Below, in pieces: positions 12,882-28,732 of a DNA stretch of 64,000 bases (position 1 is its first letter; each line of letters begins with the position of its first letter). The stretch covers positions 24,280,103-24,344,102 of the forward strand of contig NC_079891.1 of NCBI RefSeq assembly GCF_024868665.1, given 5' to 3'. Source of the stretch: Triplophysa rosa (lineage: Eukaryota; Chordata; Actinopteri; Cypriniformes; Nemacheilidae). A program made the position numbers and the translations under genes. The notes under the pieces were generated by a model that made no database searches, had not been told where the DNA came from, and worked only from the letters and a program-made list of their open reading frames with translations.

Positions 12882-15800
12882 CTAATATATTTCCGTGTTA
12901 GGCAGGACTTTTGGTAGTCGACCCACTAGCCTACTCTCCAGTGACTCAAACACAGTGTGAGGGTCTTGGTCAGCGTTGATGCACACCGCTTGTGGGTAGA
13001 AGGCCTGAAGCCCCACTGCATTGCACCAATACTCCTTAACCCTCTTTAGCAGCTGAGCCTCTGAATCCCGTGGGTTAAACCACAGCCGGGCCTGGACCTC
13101 TGGACTGGGTGCAGGCTTATATAGACTGTGGTACCTGCAGAGTTCAAATGCAATGTTACATTTTGTAGAACCAAAAGGAATTTCTGGTCATAGACTAAAA
13201 TTCAATAAAAAAGTTTATCCAAAAATATTTATTTTCAAATCAATTTATTTACATAGCGCTTTTTACAATGTTGCATTGTTTTAAAGGAAGAAAATTTGTT
13301 ACAGGAAGAAAAACATTTTTTTGTCATTATTTACCTTACGCACCTACCTGTACATGTATAACAACAGTTAATAGTGACCATGAGCTGCCATGCTCCAAAA
13401 ATAAAATGAAAATTATAAAAGCACCATAAAGTAGTGTTTGAGTTATTTTAAGTAGACTTTTGAAGCTTGACAGTCTGCGTCACTCTATGACTATTAGAAT
13501 ATAAAATCTATGAATATAAAAACCAAATGGACATCTAACATAGCTTCGGAGAGACATAAGTGAGTAAATAATGACAGAATTGTAATGATCTTGAATTACT
13601 ATTTTATAGGCACATTATGTGTGGTATACAGAAATAAATGTTTTAAGCTGCGGAACATCATTAACAAAAAATGATAAAACTATTAGATAAAAATGGTAAA
13701 ACTATTTGATGTGTTCTTCCTCACCATTCTCCAGTCACAGGATCCACACCTCGAAGCATGACTCTCTCTACTGCAATGTCATCAGTCAACTCCAGAAAGA
13801 ATACCCTGGAGTAGAAAAAGGCAGAGATCATGATAAATGCTATTATCAGAGTAACACACTCTGCTTTTCAACAGTATTACATGCTAAGGAAGCAACTTGC
13901 ACTAAATGCATTTTGTTTAAGAAAGGCTAATAAATGTTTTAATATTCAAATCCCATAAAAAACAAACCCCCCCAATTGTCACAATGCCTGTGAAAATCGA
14001 AGGAGGTCATGCGAAAAGCACACCAATCCATTATTCCATTATATGTAGACTCCATCTAGCACTGAGAGAGGAAAAATCATAATGCGTCGGTATTAGAACT
14101 AAATAAATTATGAAGAAAAATAATGGAAAACATGGAAGGTCTCCTGAGCCGAGATAGGACTTCAAACACAGGAATGTTTGAGGGTCATTGCCTATTGTCC
14201 ATTCTGACATTGCCCACACACAAAGTGGGTTTAATGGTGTGGTCAGGTAGGAGTTCACGTGCCAGTCCAGTACCAAATGATTTTATGCAAATCTCTAGAG
14301 TATTACAACCACCATTAGCATCTTCCATAACATCTTCAATTCCTGTTTGCCTAAAAGATTTTCCAGACACTCTTCAAACGTTTATTGTGAACTGTGATTG
14401 TAGTGAGGCACAACTCTGGATCAGTTCAACCATGGGGAGAGAAGATCAGAAATCGTACAGTATGATGCCTCCTGCTGCACAAAAGGGATGGAAGGAAAAA
14501 ATGTGAGAGAGGGATGCGAGTTGGTGCTTTTGATAAAATATTTAAATGCCTTTGTGTTCCTGCTCTCAGTTCCACTGTGAAGCATCGGGCCCTCTGAAAT
14601 GGACAAAGGGGACATGAAGCTTTAACCGACTCATACCCCAGACGGAAAAAGGCGAGATGTTTGATGTGTTTAAGAGGCATGATAATATGTGTGTGCGTTT
14701 AACTAGACTTAATTATTTGAGGGAAAAAGCTTCTCTCAATGTTTAATGAATATTTGTCTTAAAAAGGAAATAGTAACTACTCTGCAAAGCTATTAGAATT
14801 AATATTTATGCTTCCTCATGAAATATTTATAAACGTGGAGGAGCAAAAGGATGGTGCGTTGTGTCTGAGGCGAGAGGATGGGGGTGCCGTGTTGTCTTTC
14901 TTCTTAACCCCCTTCTTTTTTTGTGTGGGGGGAGCACTACGAGATGAATTGATTTACATGAGATATTTCTTACATGACAGCTTGAGATCCTCTAACAAAT
15001 GAGTGACTAAAACACGGCGTATAACAAGAACTTGACAGTCCTCAGCTGCTACAAATGATCCCAAACCGCTCTAGGAGCATCCCAGCTTCGCTGTCTGCAC
15101 TCACTTGCATCTTTTCTTCTCATGGTATATGTTATGAGTAGATGGCGACCTTTGACCCTTTTGTTCTTCAGTTTACCCGCTCAGCTGCAGTGATCCAAGA
15201 AGGTCTCGGTCCACCCGATCTCTCCCGGCACTGGCGTTCCCATCAACCCCTCTGCCTTCTTTTCTATCTCTCCAAATTAAGAAATTAATGAGGGAAAGAT
15301 TCTTTACAGGTGGCCACGGCAATGTTTACCACTGATTAAATTGTAATGCTGGCCTTGCTGTATAATTAATAAGCTAATCTGAGGAAGTGTAGCTTGATTT
15401 GATGGAGAGCCGACACACGGAATACATTTAACTAATAGAGCAGGGCACAGGTAGAAAGCATATAGAGAGAGAGAGAGAGAGAGAGAGACCAGGGCATGGA
15501 TGAGAGCGGCCAATTGGGCCAAACTCTTAGATTACATGGCTAATTGCTCTTCTTTATCTACCTGTCACAGGTAAGCATGCATATTTCAGAGCTCCCAAAG
15601 ACTCTGATTGTTTGTGAGCGTGTCAAGGCGGTAAGAGGTTGATGACTAGCCAAACTGGAGAGTAGTTAAAGACTGGCAGGAGGGGTAGGAGAGAGACCAG
15701 TGAAACTGAAGTAACAATCAGCTGCAAATCAGTCAAATAATCATCAAGAGGGTTTTGGACATGGGTCTTCAGAGGTGTTCAGGTATTTTCTGCAACTCCT

Positions 15801-18800
15801 GATCTAATATCATTCATAATATTGCTATTGTAGTGCATACGCTAACAAGATAAACACATACCTTGACTCAAGAGGTTTAAAGACACAAAGTAAAAAATCT
15901 TGGTGCCATTTTAGAGTCTGACCTTAGTTTCAGCAGTCATGTCAAAGCAATAAGGAAATCAGCATACCACCATCTCAGAAATATAGCCAGAATCAGATTT
16001 TTTATCTCAGGCCGAGATTTAGAGAAACTAGTTATGCTTTCATCACCAGCAGAGTGGATTACTGTAGTGGACTCCTTACAGGACTTCCCAAAAAGATCAT
16101 CAGACAGCTGCAGCTCATACAGAACGCTGCTGCCAGGATTCTGAGCAGAACCAAAAAATCTGAGCATATCACTCCAATTCTCAGGTCTCTACACTGGCTA
16201 CCAGTTACATTTTGAATCAATTTTAAAGTAGGCTATTGTTAATTGTCTATAAAGCATTCAAAGGCCTAGGACCTAAATACATTTCAGATATGCTTATTGA
16301 ATATAAACCAAACAGACTTCTCAGATCATTAGGATCAAGTCAGATAACAAGCGCTCACTCAAAACAAGGCAAGTCAATGTTTAGCAATTATGCCACCCGT
16401 AGCTGGAATCTGCTTCCAGACAACATCAGATGCTCACCAACAGTATCCATTTTTAAATCCAGATTAAAAACACAATTGTTTAGCCGTGCATTTACAACAT
16501 GAACACTGTGCTGGTTTACATCAACTGCACTTTTATTTCTTGTTTTTTTTTAATGATTTCATTCTTTTTATATATACACACATTTTAAATCAATTTGATT
16601 TCTGTTTTATTGTCTTTTAAATTCTAAAGTTGTATTTGTGATTTTATATCATCTGCATTTTAAAGATGTCTTATGCATTATGTATTCTATTTTTCCTTTG
16701 TCAATCATTTTATGTAAAGCACTTTGAATTACCTTGCGTATGAAATGTGCTATATAAATAACTTGCTTTGCTTAATGCATAACAATAGATCATAGACTGA
16801 TTTTCAGTGTTGGGTAAGGTACCTAGATGCTATAAAGTAACAAAAAAGTAGCAACAAAGTCGGTTTATGAAAGTCGTGTCACTCGGAGGCCATGTTTGCA
16901 ATGCCTCCAATCAGCTATTTCAGTCATAGCATGACCACAGTCCTATCTGCTTGAATGGGGGAAGGTGGACATTTCTGAAATCGCTCGAAAAAAAAATCGC
17001 AATTTCATACCATATTTCCGACCAACAATTAAACCTGACATTAACTGTAACAAACTGTAACTTTTGTTTCCTAAGCTTAAAGTGTGCTGAAAAAATTGTT
17101 GTTTTAGCTACTGTGCATGCAGACAGGTTGGTAAGCGCCTCATGAGACTGTGTAGAGTCTTTACAGACTGACGATTGGCTCTTTTCACTGGAAGGCAGGA
17201 CTTTTTTTCGCTAGAGCGGCCATATTGACTGAAAAATTTACCAAGTTCAATCAAATTGGCTTTATATGTCATTTCAACTTACTATTTTCACACGTTAACT
17301 CACACGTATAAGTTGAAATTGTTTTTTTTGTGAACTTATTTGCATAAGTTACAACTCACACTGGCCTAAATTTACAATCAGAAATTAAAATGACAATTTG
17401 ATTGAACTTTGATTGAAATGTTGCACACTCAAAAATGTGTCAAAACACAATAAAATACTGTTTTGTCAACACCATTTATAAGCCTAATATGCTCACTAAA
17501 AATATACTGTACTATGGCAGAGCTGGAAAATGTATTTTAGTTCCGTAGTTACTTCCTAACTTTGCAGATCAGTTTTTGAAAAAGGATCAGACACTTGCAG
17601 CAGGAGAGAACCAAGAGCAAAGGTATCAGCAATTATCTGATGAGGGACGTTCATCAGCGAGCGTCCTTTTTCCTTTTCTTCCTCTTTCATGGATCAGATA
17701 ACATCCTTTACATAACAAAAGACAGAGTGACACTAGGTCAAATCGGTGACCTGCGCAACCTGAAGCTTCAAAATCTTATAAGCAAGACTGACAAGACTAT
17801 ATAGTTCAACAACATAAAGCCATGATCCAAAAAAATAACCTGCCTCTTAAATGCAAAAGTTTAGAGAGAATATGTCATCATAACTTTAATTTACTATTTT
17901 ACACTTAAATACAGCTTAACGTGTGATTAAAAGCTAGCTTTTAAAGCACTTTACCAGAGCACCACACAAAGTAACTGATCCCAAGTTTGTCAATAAAGGC
18001 TAAAATCTCCAGTGCCACGACTAGAAACATTGTCTTGGCACTTAAAACAGGCACCGATTCAAATGAGCTCTGGTAATGGAGCCCTTTCAGGAAATGGGTA
18101 AAAGGATCCAGCTTGTACTGTATGCCAACACTGCCGCACTCCGTCCCCTCTCCCTTCTGCCGGTGACACCTATTAAATGCTCATGCCCTGGCACGGCTCC
18201 AGACGGGGCTGACTTATTTATCCGCACTAAGCTTTGGTAACCAGAGAGCTGTTAATTAATAAAGCTGTCAGTTATACAGCGCCGCCACCGGGCCGTCATC
18301 GGCCCACTGGAAACATTATCTCCCCATTGTTTCAGGGCCAGGCTAACGGTGGTCCTTCGAATCAATTACACTAATGCTATGTAAATGAGGTCTCCTGCCA
18401 TTAGCCCAAACAACGGGGGCTGTTAATGGAGAAAATAAGGCCTTGCTGTGCAGAAGCGCAAAGAGAATCCGACACCGCGGCTGCTTGTTGACATCTGTGA
18501 TCGAATCGTAATACCAGAGAGCATATGAAATAAAATGTTTAGAGCTGATCGAAGCGAGCTGAAAAGTGGCCCGGGGGAACTCGGGTGATCAAGAAGATGA
18601 GAGTGGTAATGTGCTGGTTTTCCTCATTCAGATCCAGAACATGGCACAGATCTGCGCAGGCTCTTGTTTCTGTGTCAAAGGAGACAGAACTGGGACAAGG
18701 TTCTTTCACTGATGGCCTAACCTCAATGTGAGCTCACTGATGAGACACACACACACACACACACACACGCACGCACAGCACACACACACACACACACACA

Positions 18801-21800
18801 CACGGAGGACAGGTTGTGTAATCTCAGTGCTATCTGATCCTTCTGGACAGTTGAGTTAAGGGTAATCTGAGTGGGCAATCTGAGCCGTATGGTTACACTC
18901 ACTATTAAGGATAACCGAGGAGACGCAAACCAAAAATAATAACCTGAGAGATTGACATAGTGCAGCTCATATACATAATAGCCCTTGTGTCCTGTGTTGT
19001 TTTTTCTGCTCTGCTTTGGTGTACTGTGTATATCTGACATCGTGACTGTTTTATAGTGTATGTCCTGTCAGTGAACAGGAACATAATGGCTGATCCATAA
19101 GGTGACACTAAGGAGTAGATGGAATAACTTCTGGGCCTGTTATTCACCTGTTTGGTATGAAGTTGGACTCGTGGAGTTTTTCTGCCTGGTCCACGTCATG
19201 AGGAAAGCCATGGAGCACCCAGCCTCGGATGGTACAGTCAATCCTGCTCAGTCTCTCCGTAAGAATCTGCAGCACTATACTGGATGGGACTGTCAGGATT
19301 AAAACATAGACTGTTCTAGTAGTAAGAAGTTGCTTGTTTATTTTTTATATGCTAGAATTACAACAATGAAAACAATAGAGGAATGAAAATCTCATTAAGG
19401 CAAACTCTGAAATCTCAAATGTGTTGATGCAAGACACCGAGGCTCCCGAGATTCAACTTGTGGTGTCCTTTGAATGACACTCATCCTATATGCCGTAAAC
19501 ATGGTTTTCTGTGGGGATTACCTCATGAGACTCACACAAACACACCTGCTTAGCATTTTGTTTGAAATACTGTATACGTTCTTCCCTGTAGGGCGTCGGA
19601 TCACAGTGTTACACATCTAACGGACCTGAGAAAAATCTCTTTCATTTGTTTACTTCCTTCAAGATACTGAGCAAAGAAGACTTTATGGAAAGAAAAACAA
19701 TACTGTGAACTTCCTGAAATATAAAACATTTAGATAACAGATTTAGATGCACTCGTGAAGATTTGTATTATATATGCGAGTCATTTTGGTGCAAAAATAA
19801 ATGAACAGATACTTTGATCTGATTAAAAATAACATAATGCTTCTGTCCTTCAAAAACCTTGTATCTCCATATTTCATGGTTTTCATTTTGGATGGAGCGA
19901 GTGGTAGGTTGTGCTGCTGTCATTCGCGTTCCATGCATATGCGCCCGATTCACGCTTCTAATCCGTCCATCTCTCCAGCCCATGCGTCCGTTTCGGCCCA
20001 AAAAGTACATCGGCCCACCGGGAAAATGCCCGTTATGCCTGATTACCAATCCAGCCCTGCGTATTTACGAAACGCACTCTGTAAAGCAGTTTGTTCATTA
20101 GGGCTACTGTAGAAACAACATGGGAAATTTCACGTATGGGGACCCAAGGAGTATGTAGATAGAGATAGCTCATTCTAAGGTAAAACAAAACGTTTCATCA
20201 TGTAAGGTCTTTATACACCTCTGAAAACATAGTTATATATTATATTGCATTTCTGTTAAAAAAAACCCTCCAAAAAATGACACATTGAATTTTTAAAAAT
20301 TATAGTTTTTTTCTGAAAAATAGCAAATTTGGACATCCTAGCTATCGGAGGGACAGCGACAATAAGCAAACAGGACACTATAATGTAACTAATGTAGAGT
20401 TTTTTATTCAGGTATGAGCAATAAGGCTCACCATCAAGTGAACGATATCAAAGATGGCGGTTTGAGGAGAACAAAACATAATCTTCCCGCATGATATCAG
20501 TGATCTCATCAACCGATTTTGTTTGTATGTGTACCAAATCAAGGCGGTTTGCTGAGGTGATACATAATTAGCTAGCATGGTGTTTTTTAAATTCATGTAT
20601 GTACATTTTGTCTTTTGAAGATATTTCACGGGTCCATCTCAGAGTACAAAAGCATTCGACGGCTGCCTGACAAGGCAACATGAGTGAATTGTTTAAGGAG
20701 ATGATGGCACCTCTTAAATCTGATAAAAAGCATGTTAGAGAAGAGTGGCGCTCGTGATGCTGGGAAAATTAACCAGAACGGAGGAGGACAAACAAATAAT
20801 GAGGTGAATAAAAAAACACAACCGCATTCTTTAAGGAAATCAAGCTGGCACCCAGGGGGGTCCCCACAGCTGCTGAAAAATTAAAATTGACGATTTCAAA
20901 CTGTCCAATTTCCACATCAAACGCCTGCAGCCTCATGCCTATCTTTGCAGCCCTGCTTCAAACATCAGGCAGCCTGGAGAGAGTTCCTGTTCTTTCACTC
21001 CTCTCCTCCTCTGCTTCGTATAAAAGTATTTTCTGGTTTGCTTAATAATCCGGCTTTCTAAATCCCAGAAGTACTGTACTGGTTACACTAGCTACCATCT
21101 CTCCATCGCCTAATTATACCCCTGTGAGGCCATTAATCAACTTGTAAATTATTTAGGCAAGCTCTCGAACCCTCACTGTCACTAAGATGGGGAGAGCTAA
21201 GGAGGGGTGCGAGGAAAGAAAGAGGCACAGAAATCCCTCTCCCAGGATACCGAAGCCTTGTTCAACAAGGCAATGGAATACATGCTAACAAAACACATTG
21301 CATTTCTTATGCACACATTGCTTCTTCAACATGCAATATACATTTTTGAACAGAAGTTGGGTGTACCAGACAATGCTACATCTAATAACATAACATCCTC
21401 TTGCAATTATTTAGTACAGGTGTGTGTTTATATTGGGCATGGATAAAGCATAAAAACCCTAAATTCAGTTGAACATATTAAAAATGACAGATTCCAGATT
21501 TAAAGTTGGCATGAAGCAGAAGTTGTGATAGTGTTTACTTCCGAATTATATATCTTATATCTATAGTGTAATGTCTTCATGAATGAGAATAAATATAGGG
21601 CGTGGCTTGATTTCAACCTTTGGGAACATTGGGGATTGTTGGAAGTTGGAAGGTTGGCCATTGGACAATCAGTATAGTCTTGAGTCATACTGTGACACTC
21701 CCGTCGGTCCCTTGCCTGTTTTCCTCGTTTTTGCCCCAGAATGTCCTTTTGCCACGCTGCCTCATCAGTGACTGTCACCTGTCCCTCATTGTCTTTCACA

Positions 21801-24800
21801 CCTGCACCCCATCATCCAAACACTATACTGTATGTACTCTCATTTGCCCATTGTGTGTGTTCTGGTATTGAAGTAACTGTGTTGGATTTTTGCCTGTTCC
21901 GTGGATGTTATTTGCCTGCTGGATTATTCTGTTTTCGTTTCTGTGGATGTTTTTGGATTTACCCGTTTTTTTGTGGATTTTGACCCTTCTTTGTTGCACC
22001 TTTTTATATTAAATCTCCAGTTTACACCCGAGTTCCCTCGTGACATTGTCTTTCGTCTTCACGACTGTTACACTTACGTCATGCAAAAACTTCATGAAGA
22101 ATAATGACCCAAATAAATGATAGCACGATATGACGATTAACATATACGAATCGTATATGCAACAAAAAATAGGCAATGGAAGTTTGAATCTTGGGAGTCT
22201 TGGATTTGTCTTCTCCCCATCATTTTATGACTTCTTTCCTCTTTTTTCCAATTAAAATGATTTAACGTGACTAAGAAAAAACAAAACGCATGCAATCAAA
22301 TACACACATGCTCGCTTACATTCAACGCTTCACGTCCCTTGTGGATCTTTATTGCATAAATGAAAACTCTCTCACGGCAAATGGCTTTGGCCAGAGCTGT
22401 GATAAAGGAAGTGATTGGCAGTCTCAGAGGTTGAATACATTCTCTGGGGGTGGGACTATGTATAACTATATATATTTACTTAGGGTCTCTGAGGGAGTTA
22501 CAACAGAGAGGTGTTGAGCAGATACACAGGGTGTAAGATGGAAAGGGAATAACAATGTTAAGGATGAATAAAAGGTCATAGTGTCAAGAAAAGACAACAA
22601 GAATTTAGTATTTATGGTGCATTCGATCCTTAACAGTACTGGTAATAGAATCCAATTATGTATGCAGAAATAAATAAATTATAAGATAAACATTATGAGT
22701 AAAGTTACTATAAACCGATATTGATTTGAATATAGCTCAGTGTGTTTATTGACCAGACCGTCATAGCTGTAGGGGGTCCAATTATGTCAAAAGCAGTAAA
22801 CAGAACTTTGCAAGGAGCTTACAGAATGTTCTGTGTGATTGACCCATTTGGCAGGAGGTATAGGGGATGTGAGGAGGCATACCTTGCTGTTCTGACTCCA
22901 GGTAGGGTTTAATGAGCTCCCCCATATGGTGTTCATCAGCTGACACAGCCTTCAGAAGTTCACCGCAACAAACTACAGCGACAGAGAGAGAAAGAGATTG
23001 GACAAAGCAGAGAAAAGTACAGTTTTAAATTTTAAATAAACACCTCTGCATAGACATTGTAAAATGTTAAAGGGATTGTTCATTCAAAAATAAATCATTA
23101 ATATATCCTCATGTCATTCAAGACCTGTATATGACTCTTACTTCTGCGAAACAGAAAAGAAGATTTTTTCTTAAAAATATCTTCTTTAGTGTTCTGCAGA
23201 ATAAATAAAATCATAAAGGCTTGAATTGACAAAAGGGTGAGAACTACTGTTTGCCTTTAAGAGTGCTGAACGCCAAAGATAAAGAATATTGGTAAAAACA
23301 AAGAAGTGGATTCAAAGATTTCTGAATGACAATTTTATAGGTGAAGTAAAGTATGACACAACAATTAAAACTAACAGCAGTCTGAGAATTGAGGAGGAGA
23401 GCTTACTGTTGACAATGCCATATTTCTGTGCAATTAGTTTGGCTTGAAGACTCTTCCCTGAACCCAGGGGTCCAAACAGAAGGATTCTGGGGGTGAAGGG
23501 CGAGGCAGAGCGATGTCGAGAAAGAACGAAGTTCAGTGCTGCAGTGTAGACACAAAATAACATGTATATAACATATAGAAATAAATGAGAGCATCTCTAT
23601 GTAAAGATTAAAAAAATCTGAAGCATTTGTGCACTCGGGTCATTTCCTTTAACCTTACGATGATGGTTCAGTACTGTACAAACACCTCACGACACAATAA
23701 GGACGCACATATAGTCTCTCTTAAATGTTTAATGGAGTAAGATAATAGAACACATTTGTGTGGCGGGTGACAGCCTCTTAAAGTCCATTCGCTCAGATCA
23801 TAAACAGAGATTGTCACTAAAGTGAATATAAAGTCGCTTGATTAATTAATCATTAGTCTTCCTTTCATGTCCACGGGGGCATTTGCTTGTAGGGTGACAT
23901 CCGCAACGAGGCCATCTGTTTGCAGTTGGGTTCACTCGAAACAATGCTGTTCGTCTCGAACCGACGCCGGGCCTCCGATCTAATGTGTGAAGATTAACAA
24001 CAGCCTAATCATAACTAATGAGACCCTCTCATCCAGCCTTTTATGCTGCTAATTGCTATACAACAACAGGATAAATGCTTAATATGCAAAACATGCTAAT
24101 GCGCTAAAAGGCTAAGTCAGGGGGAAACTAGCGATGTAACAATCAAACCGCATGCTGAATTAGCGCTAATCAAGATTTAAGATGACAGCCTTATTGCTTT
24201 TAGCGCCTCGGTCTGGGCTCATAAATGTTTTATAGCGGAGTTTATCGCAAATATTTATTTAATACCCTTCGTTTAGATTTATCAAGACAATCAGGTGCAG
24301 TTAAGTAAAGATTACAGCATAATGGCGCTCTTTGCTAAATCTACAATTTACAAATCGAGCCAAAAAGCCATTAGGCTACGAGTCACTTTCTTAATAGGTA
24401 CTCAAAGGAGCATTTTGACTTTAATACGAATGTGCCATGAAACCTAAATGAGCTTTCAATTCTCCCCAGATAGGCTAAGCCAAACACTCAAGTGAAAGAA
24501 AACCTTTGGTGCTATGGGAGAGGAAATAACTGTGGAGAAATATCTTTTTGAAGGGAAGAAATTTGGATTTAAAGTTTAAAATTCTTGCATCATTTAATCA
24601 CCCTTTTGTCATTTCAAACCTGTATGACTTTCTTTCTTTTGCAGAACACAAAAGAAGATATTTGGAAGAATGCTGTGAACTGGCCCCCATTCACTTGATT
24701 TTGTGTCCACACAATAGAAGTGAATGGGGGCCATTGCTGTTCGGATACCAACATTCTTCAAAATATCTTGTTTTTCATTCTGCAGAAGAAAGAAAGTCAA

Positions 24801-27800
24801 AGGTTTGAAATGACAAGAAAATGAGTAAATGATGACGTTTTTTGGGTGAACTATCACTTTAAAACTCTCTCAGTACATGATGACATGGCTTGAGCGAGCA
24901 AAATATTGTTAAGGGATAGACGGAGGTTGGATTTTATGACATCTCTAAAATGCTATCTGTAATTCAGAATGTGTGGTCATCATCATTTCAGTGTATGATA
25001 AATATGCACTTTTATTAAAATAAAAATAGCAACACGAGTTTCGCGAAATGCCGCTAACCTGACTAATGCGACATTCAAAGTGATGTTTGCAAAGAGGAGT
25101 TTAAATATTCACCACCCAAGCTACCCTCATCTCGCAACTAAAGGAAGGGAAGTGACAAAATTATTTTGTCAAGTTGAGCGATATAATATTTAGACAGGTT
25201 GTATTCAGATGGCTTAGGTGAAGACCGCTCATCGCTGCCTGGGTTCTCGTGGGATAGTCTGTGCCTGCAGAGCTGCCTGAGGCAACCTCCTCAACTGGAA
25301 GAGTGCCTGACAAGCAGGTCAATCACAGCCTCTGAATGCAACCAATGCACAGCGGACCTCCAGACAATAGGGGCGGTAGATCTCTGTCCACTAGAATTGT
25401 CAAAGGGGCACAGAAATGAGCAGGTGATGTTGGTAAGAATGTGTTGGGACGGTCTAACTGTATCTATAGGTGACCTAACCAAGCCTAACCTGTACCACTG
25501 TGACGCATTCTTTAGAGATACAACGTGTCTTAGTTCATAAGGTTTGATTAAACTAGCACCCAATGGAAAATCAGGCTTGATGGTCTGACAAGAAGATTCG
25601 TAAACACTAAATTTATAGTGAAGAAAGGTGGAGAGTTTACCTTGTGCAAAAACATCTACGTGGGGCTGGTCAGCATTGATGGTCTTCAAGCAGTTCTGGT
25701 AGGTGAACTTCAGAGCGTGGGCTTCTGTACGGTACTTTTGGATTTTCTTGGCTATCGCATCAACTGGCAAAACTGTCCTGGGTGTTTCTAAACGCTGGGC
25801 AATATCTGCACTCTCAGGCCATTTAAAGGTCACATGATACACATCTGAAGGACAAAAAGTAGGGCTGTTAAACGACTAATCGCGATTAATCACATCCAGA
25901 ATAAAATTTGTGTTTACATAATGTCTGTGTACTGTGCTTATTAATTTGGTATTTATTAAAACATACACATACATGTATATATTTTTATAAAATCAATAAA
26001 CATTTACATATAATTTAAATTATATATAGATATGCAAACATTTCCTAAATTTACTGCCATAATAGGGAAAATAAATACTATGGGGGATGAGATCTGTTTG
26101 GTTACTGACATTCTTCCAAATATCTTCCTTTGTGTTTAGCAGAACAAAGAAATTTACACAAGTTTGGAACAACCTGAGGGTGATCAAATGATGACAGAAT
26201 TTTCATTTTTTGGGTGAACTGTCCCTTAAAGACATTACTCAATGCATTTATACATTAGCGAGACTAACAGTGCATTCAACTGTACAGGCAGTTTGTTTAG
26301 GGTTGGAGCTAAACTTAGAGACCCCTGGCCTAACGTAAAAATAAACTAAAGTTGAACCACTGCATAGGAAAACATCCTTCATAGCACTTATTTTGACAGT
26401 GAACACCAAAAAAAAAGATTCATAAACAGAGATCATAAATAAACAAGGAAATGGCAATTATGCGGAAACGGCACATCCACACCATCGTAAATCTATAGGG
26501 AGCGCTGGGCTTTTGTTCATTACAGCTGGGCTTTCCAAAACCCTGAGGACATGCAGCCTGATTGGGATTCAGCAAACAGGTTGAGTGCTGTCAGGTTCCA
26601 CGGATAATGAAATGCATTCTAACAAGGCTGTGTGTTGCCTGCCTGTCTCGCAGTCCCACTCTGTGAACTAGCAAAGTGTAATGATCATACAGACATTACC
26701 TCCCGTGACAGGGTCTATTCTCTTGCCCAAGCTCCTTTCAATCAGGACGACATCGGGAGCTTCCAGCATCACTGTGAGGAAAGAGTTAAAGCAGAGTTTG
26801 ACACATTCTCTGGAGAGAGATAGCGAGTCAGTGAGGGATATTTGGCCAGTCTCATTATCGAGTCCTGATTTTCACCGTCTTGTTTTTCAGCTGGGAAAAG
26901 CAAAGTGTTTGGACAACATGCCACTAACCGACATGGTCCGGTGTGATGCCGGCTTCTTGTAGACGTAGTGCCTCTTCTTGCATCCTGGGAATGGCTTCCA
27001 GAAGCCAGCCCTGTAAATACGATGCATGTTTTGTATACACACTCAAACACATACAGCATGTCCCTTGAGAAGATATGAACAAACAATGTACTTTAAACAA
27101 TAATCCTGCTCTGCGGTGACAGAGTCCAGCTCTGGCGGTGATGTAGATGAAACCTTGCACTTTTTCTTAAACAAACACTTACGCACAATTCTCTTGTTTA
27201 CATTTCTACGAGCGCACTCGCAGTCGCTTTTCCCCACGGTCATCTACTGTCCTTAAATTGTTGTTTAAACTTGTTTTCATATAAGCAAAACAATCTCCTG
27301 CCTGGAAAAACAGTAATAGGCTTTGAATGAATAATTTTATATGAATAATTCATATAAATTGCTGCCCTGTACGATTTTAAATAATGAATGTATAAATTGT
27401 TGTATGAATACGGAATAAAAGCGGCCCATATGGGGTGTCATGCAGGGAGGCAAATGGAGGGTTAAATCCATAAAAACCTTGAAAATGTGCCTAATTCTCC
27501 AGCTCCTCTCCACATTTCTCACTTAGCAATAAAAATAACATAAGAAGAAAAGGAAGCGCATGCATATCATTCATTAGCTACAAATCCATAAAAAACTTCC
27601 TTCTCTAATAGTCTCCTAAATCCCAAGGCTTCCCGTGCAATGGTGCGGTAAAATAAAGAACAGTCAAAGAAACCGTCTCCCAAAAGTGCTTGTTAGGGGC
27701 CAACCTATTACTGCAGCGAATAATCTTAAAATAAATAAATATATGCAACAAACATTTATAGATCTAAGTATTATCAGAGGAGCTGGTTTTTGCTGCAGAG

Positions 27801-28682
27801 TGTCTGGTGTCTGTTTGATATAAGCCTTTGTTTTTTCACGCTTTGATCTTTAACGGCAAACCTATCCTTTGCTTCACCTGATCTCGGCACGCAAGTTTCC
27901 TCCCACTTACTTTCCCATTAAGCATTTGATTGCCTCTGTGGCTGCGAAGCCCATGAGCAGGGCCTGATTCACAGTCTGTATGCAAGGCCTGTAGCCCAGA
28001 ACCTAACAAGAATGAACGATGAGAAAACAGACCGTTAGAACTGTTCTAAGAACAGTCTGAAACGGTTATGTTTCCACGTGAGCCTGGTTCGACATGGCAC
28101 GATTACAAACTGTTTTCCATTACATTTAGGCGTTTATCATGCTTTTATCCAAAGCAATTTACAAAGTAAGGAAAACAACAAAGCGATTCATCCTAGATCT
28201 CAGTTGTCTTATTTCAGGTTGGTATACAACAGTGCAGCAGGTTTACTACAAGTATAGGCTACCAATATGCACACTTTTACAAAACCATGCCGATAATATA
28301 AGTAATTATTTCATGGAGATTACACCGAGAAATCTGTTGAAAAGAAAAGCATAAGTTCACATCTGTAGATGTTTTAGATCAATGGGAAAACTTAGGTAAG
28401 GTCCAAACCTGGATCAGCCACACAGGTTTCAAAGCCTTAGACCCCTTCTTTAACATTTCCAATACACACGCAAACTCACACACGCACACACACGCACGCA
28501 CGCACATGCACACACACACACACACAGCCACACAACCCACACACACACAACACCACACCACACACGCCACGCACACGCCAGCACACCCCACGCACACACC
28601 CCACCACCACACACACACACAACACACCACACCACACACCCACACACGCACACAGCCACGCACACACCCACGCACACACACG

Positions 28683-28732
<50 letters not shown>

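Noticed and set aside
16236..16502. 88-codon plus-strand ORF
   Set aside because: It is the decayed reverse-transcriptase end of an L2-type LINE, not a host gene.
25199..25540. Plus-strand ORF of 113 codons
   Set aside because: Antisense to the ak8 exon region and intron; no recognisable protein and no splice support.
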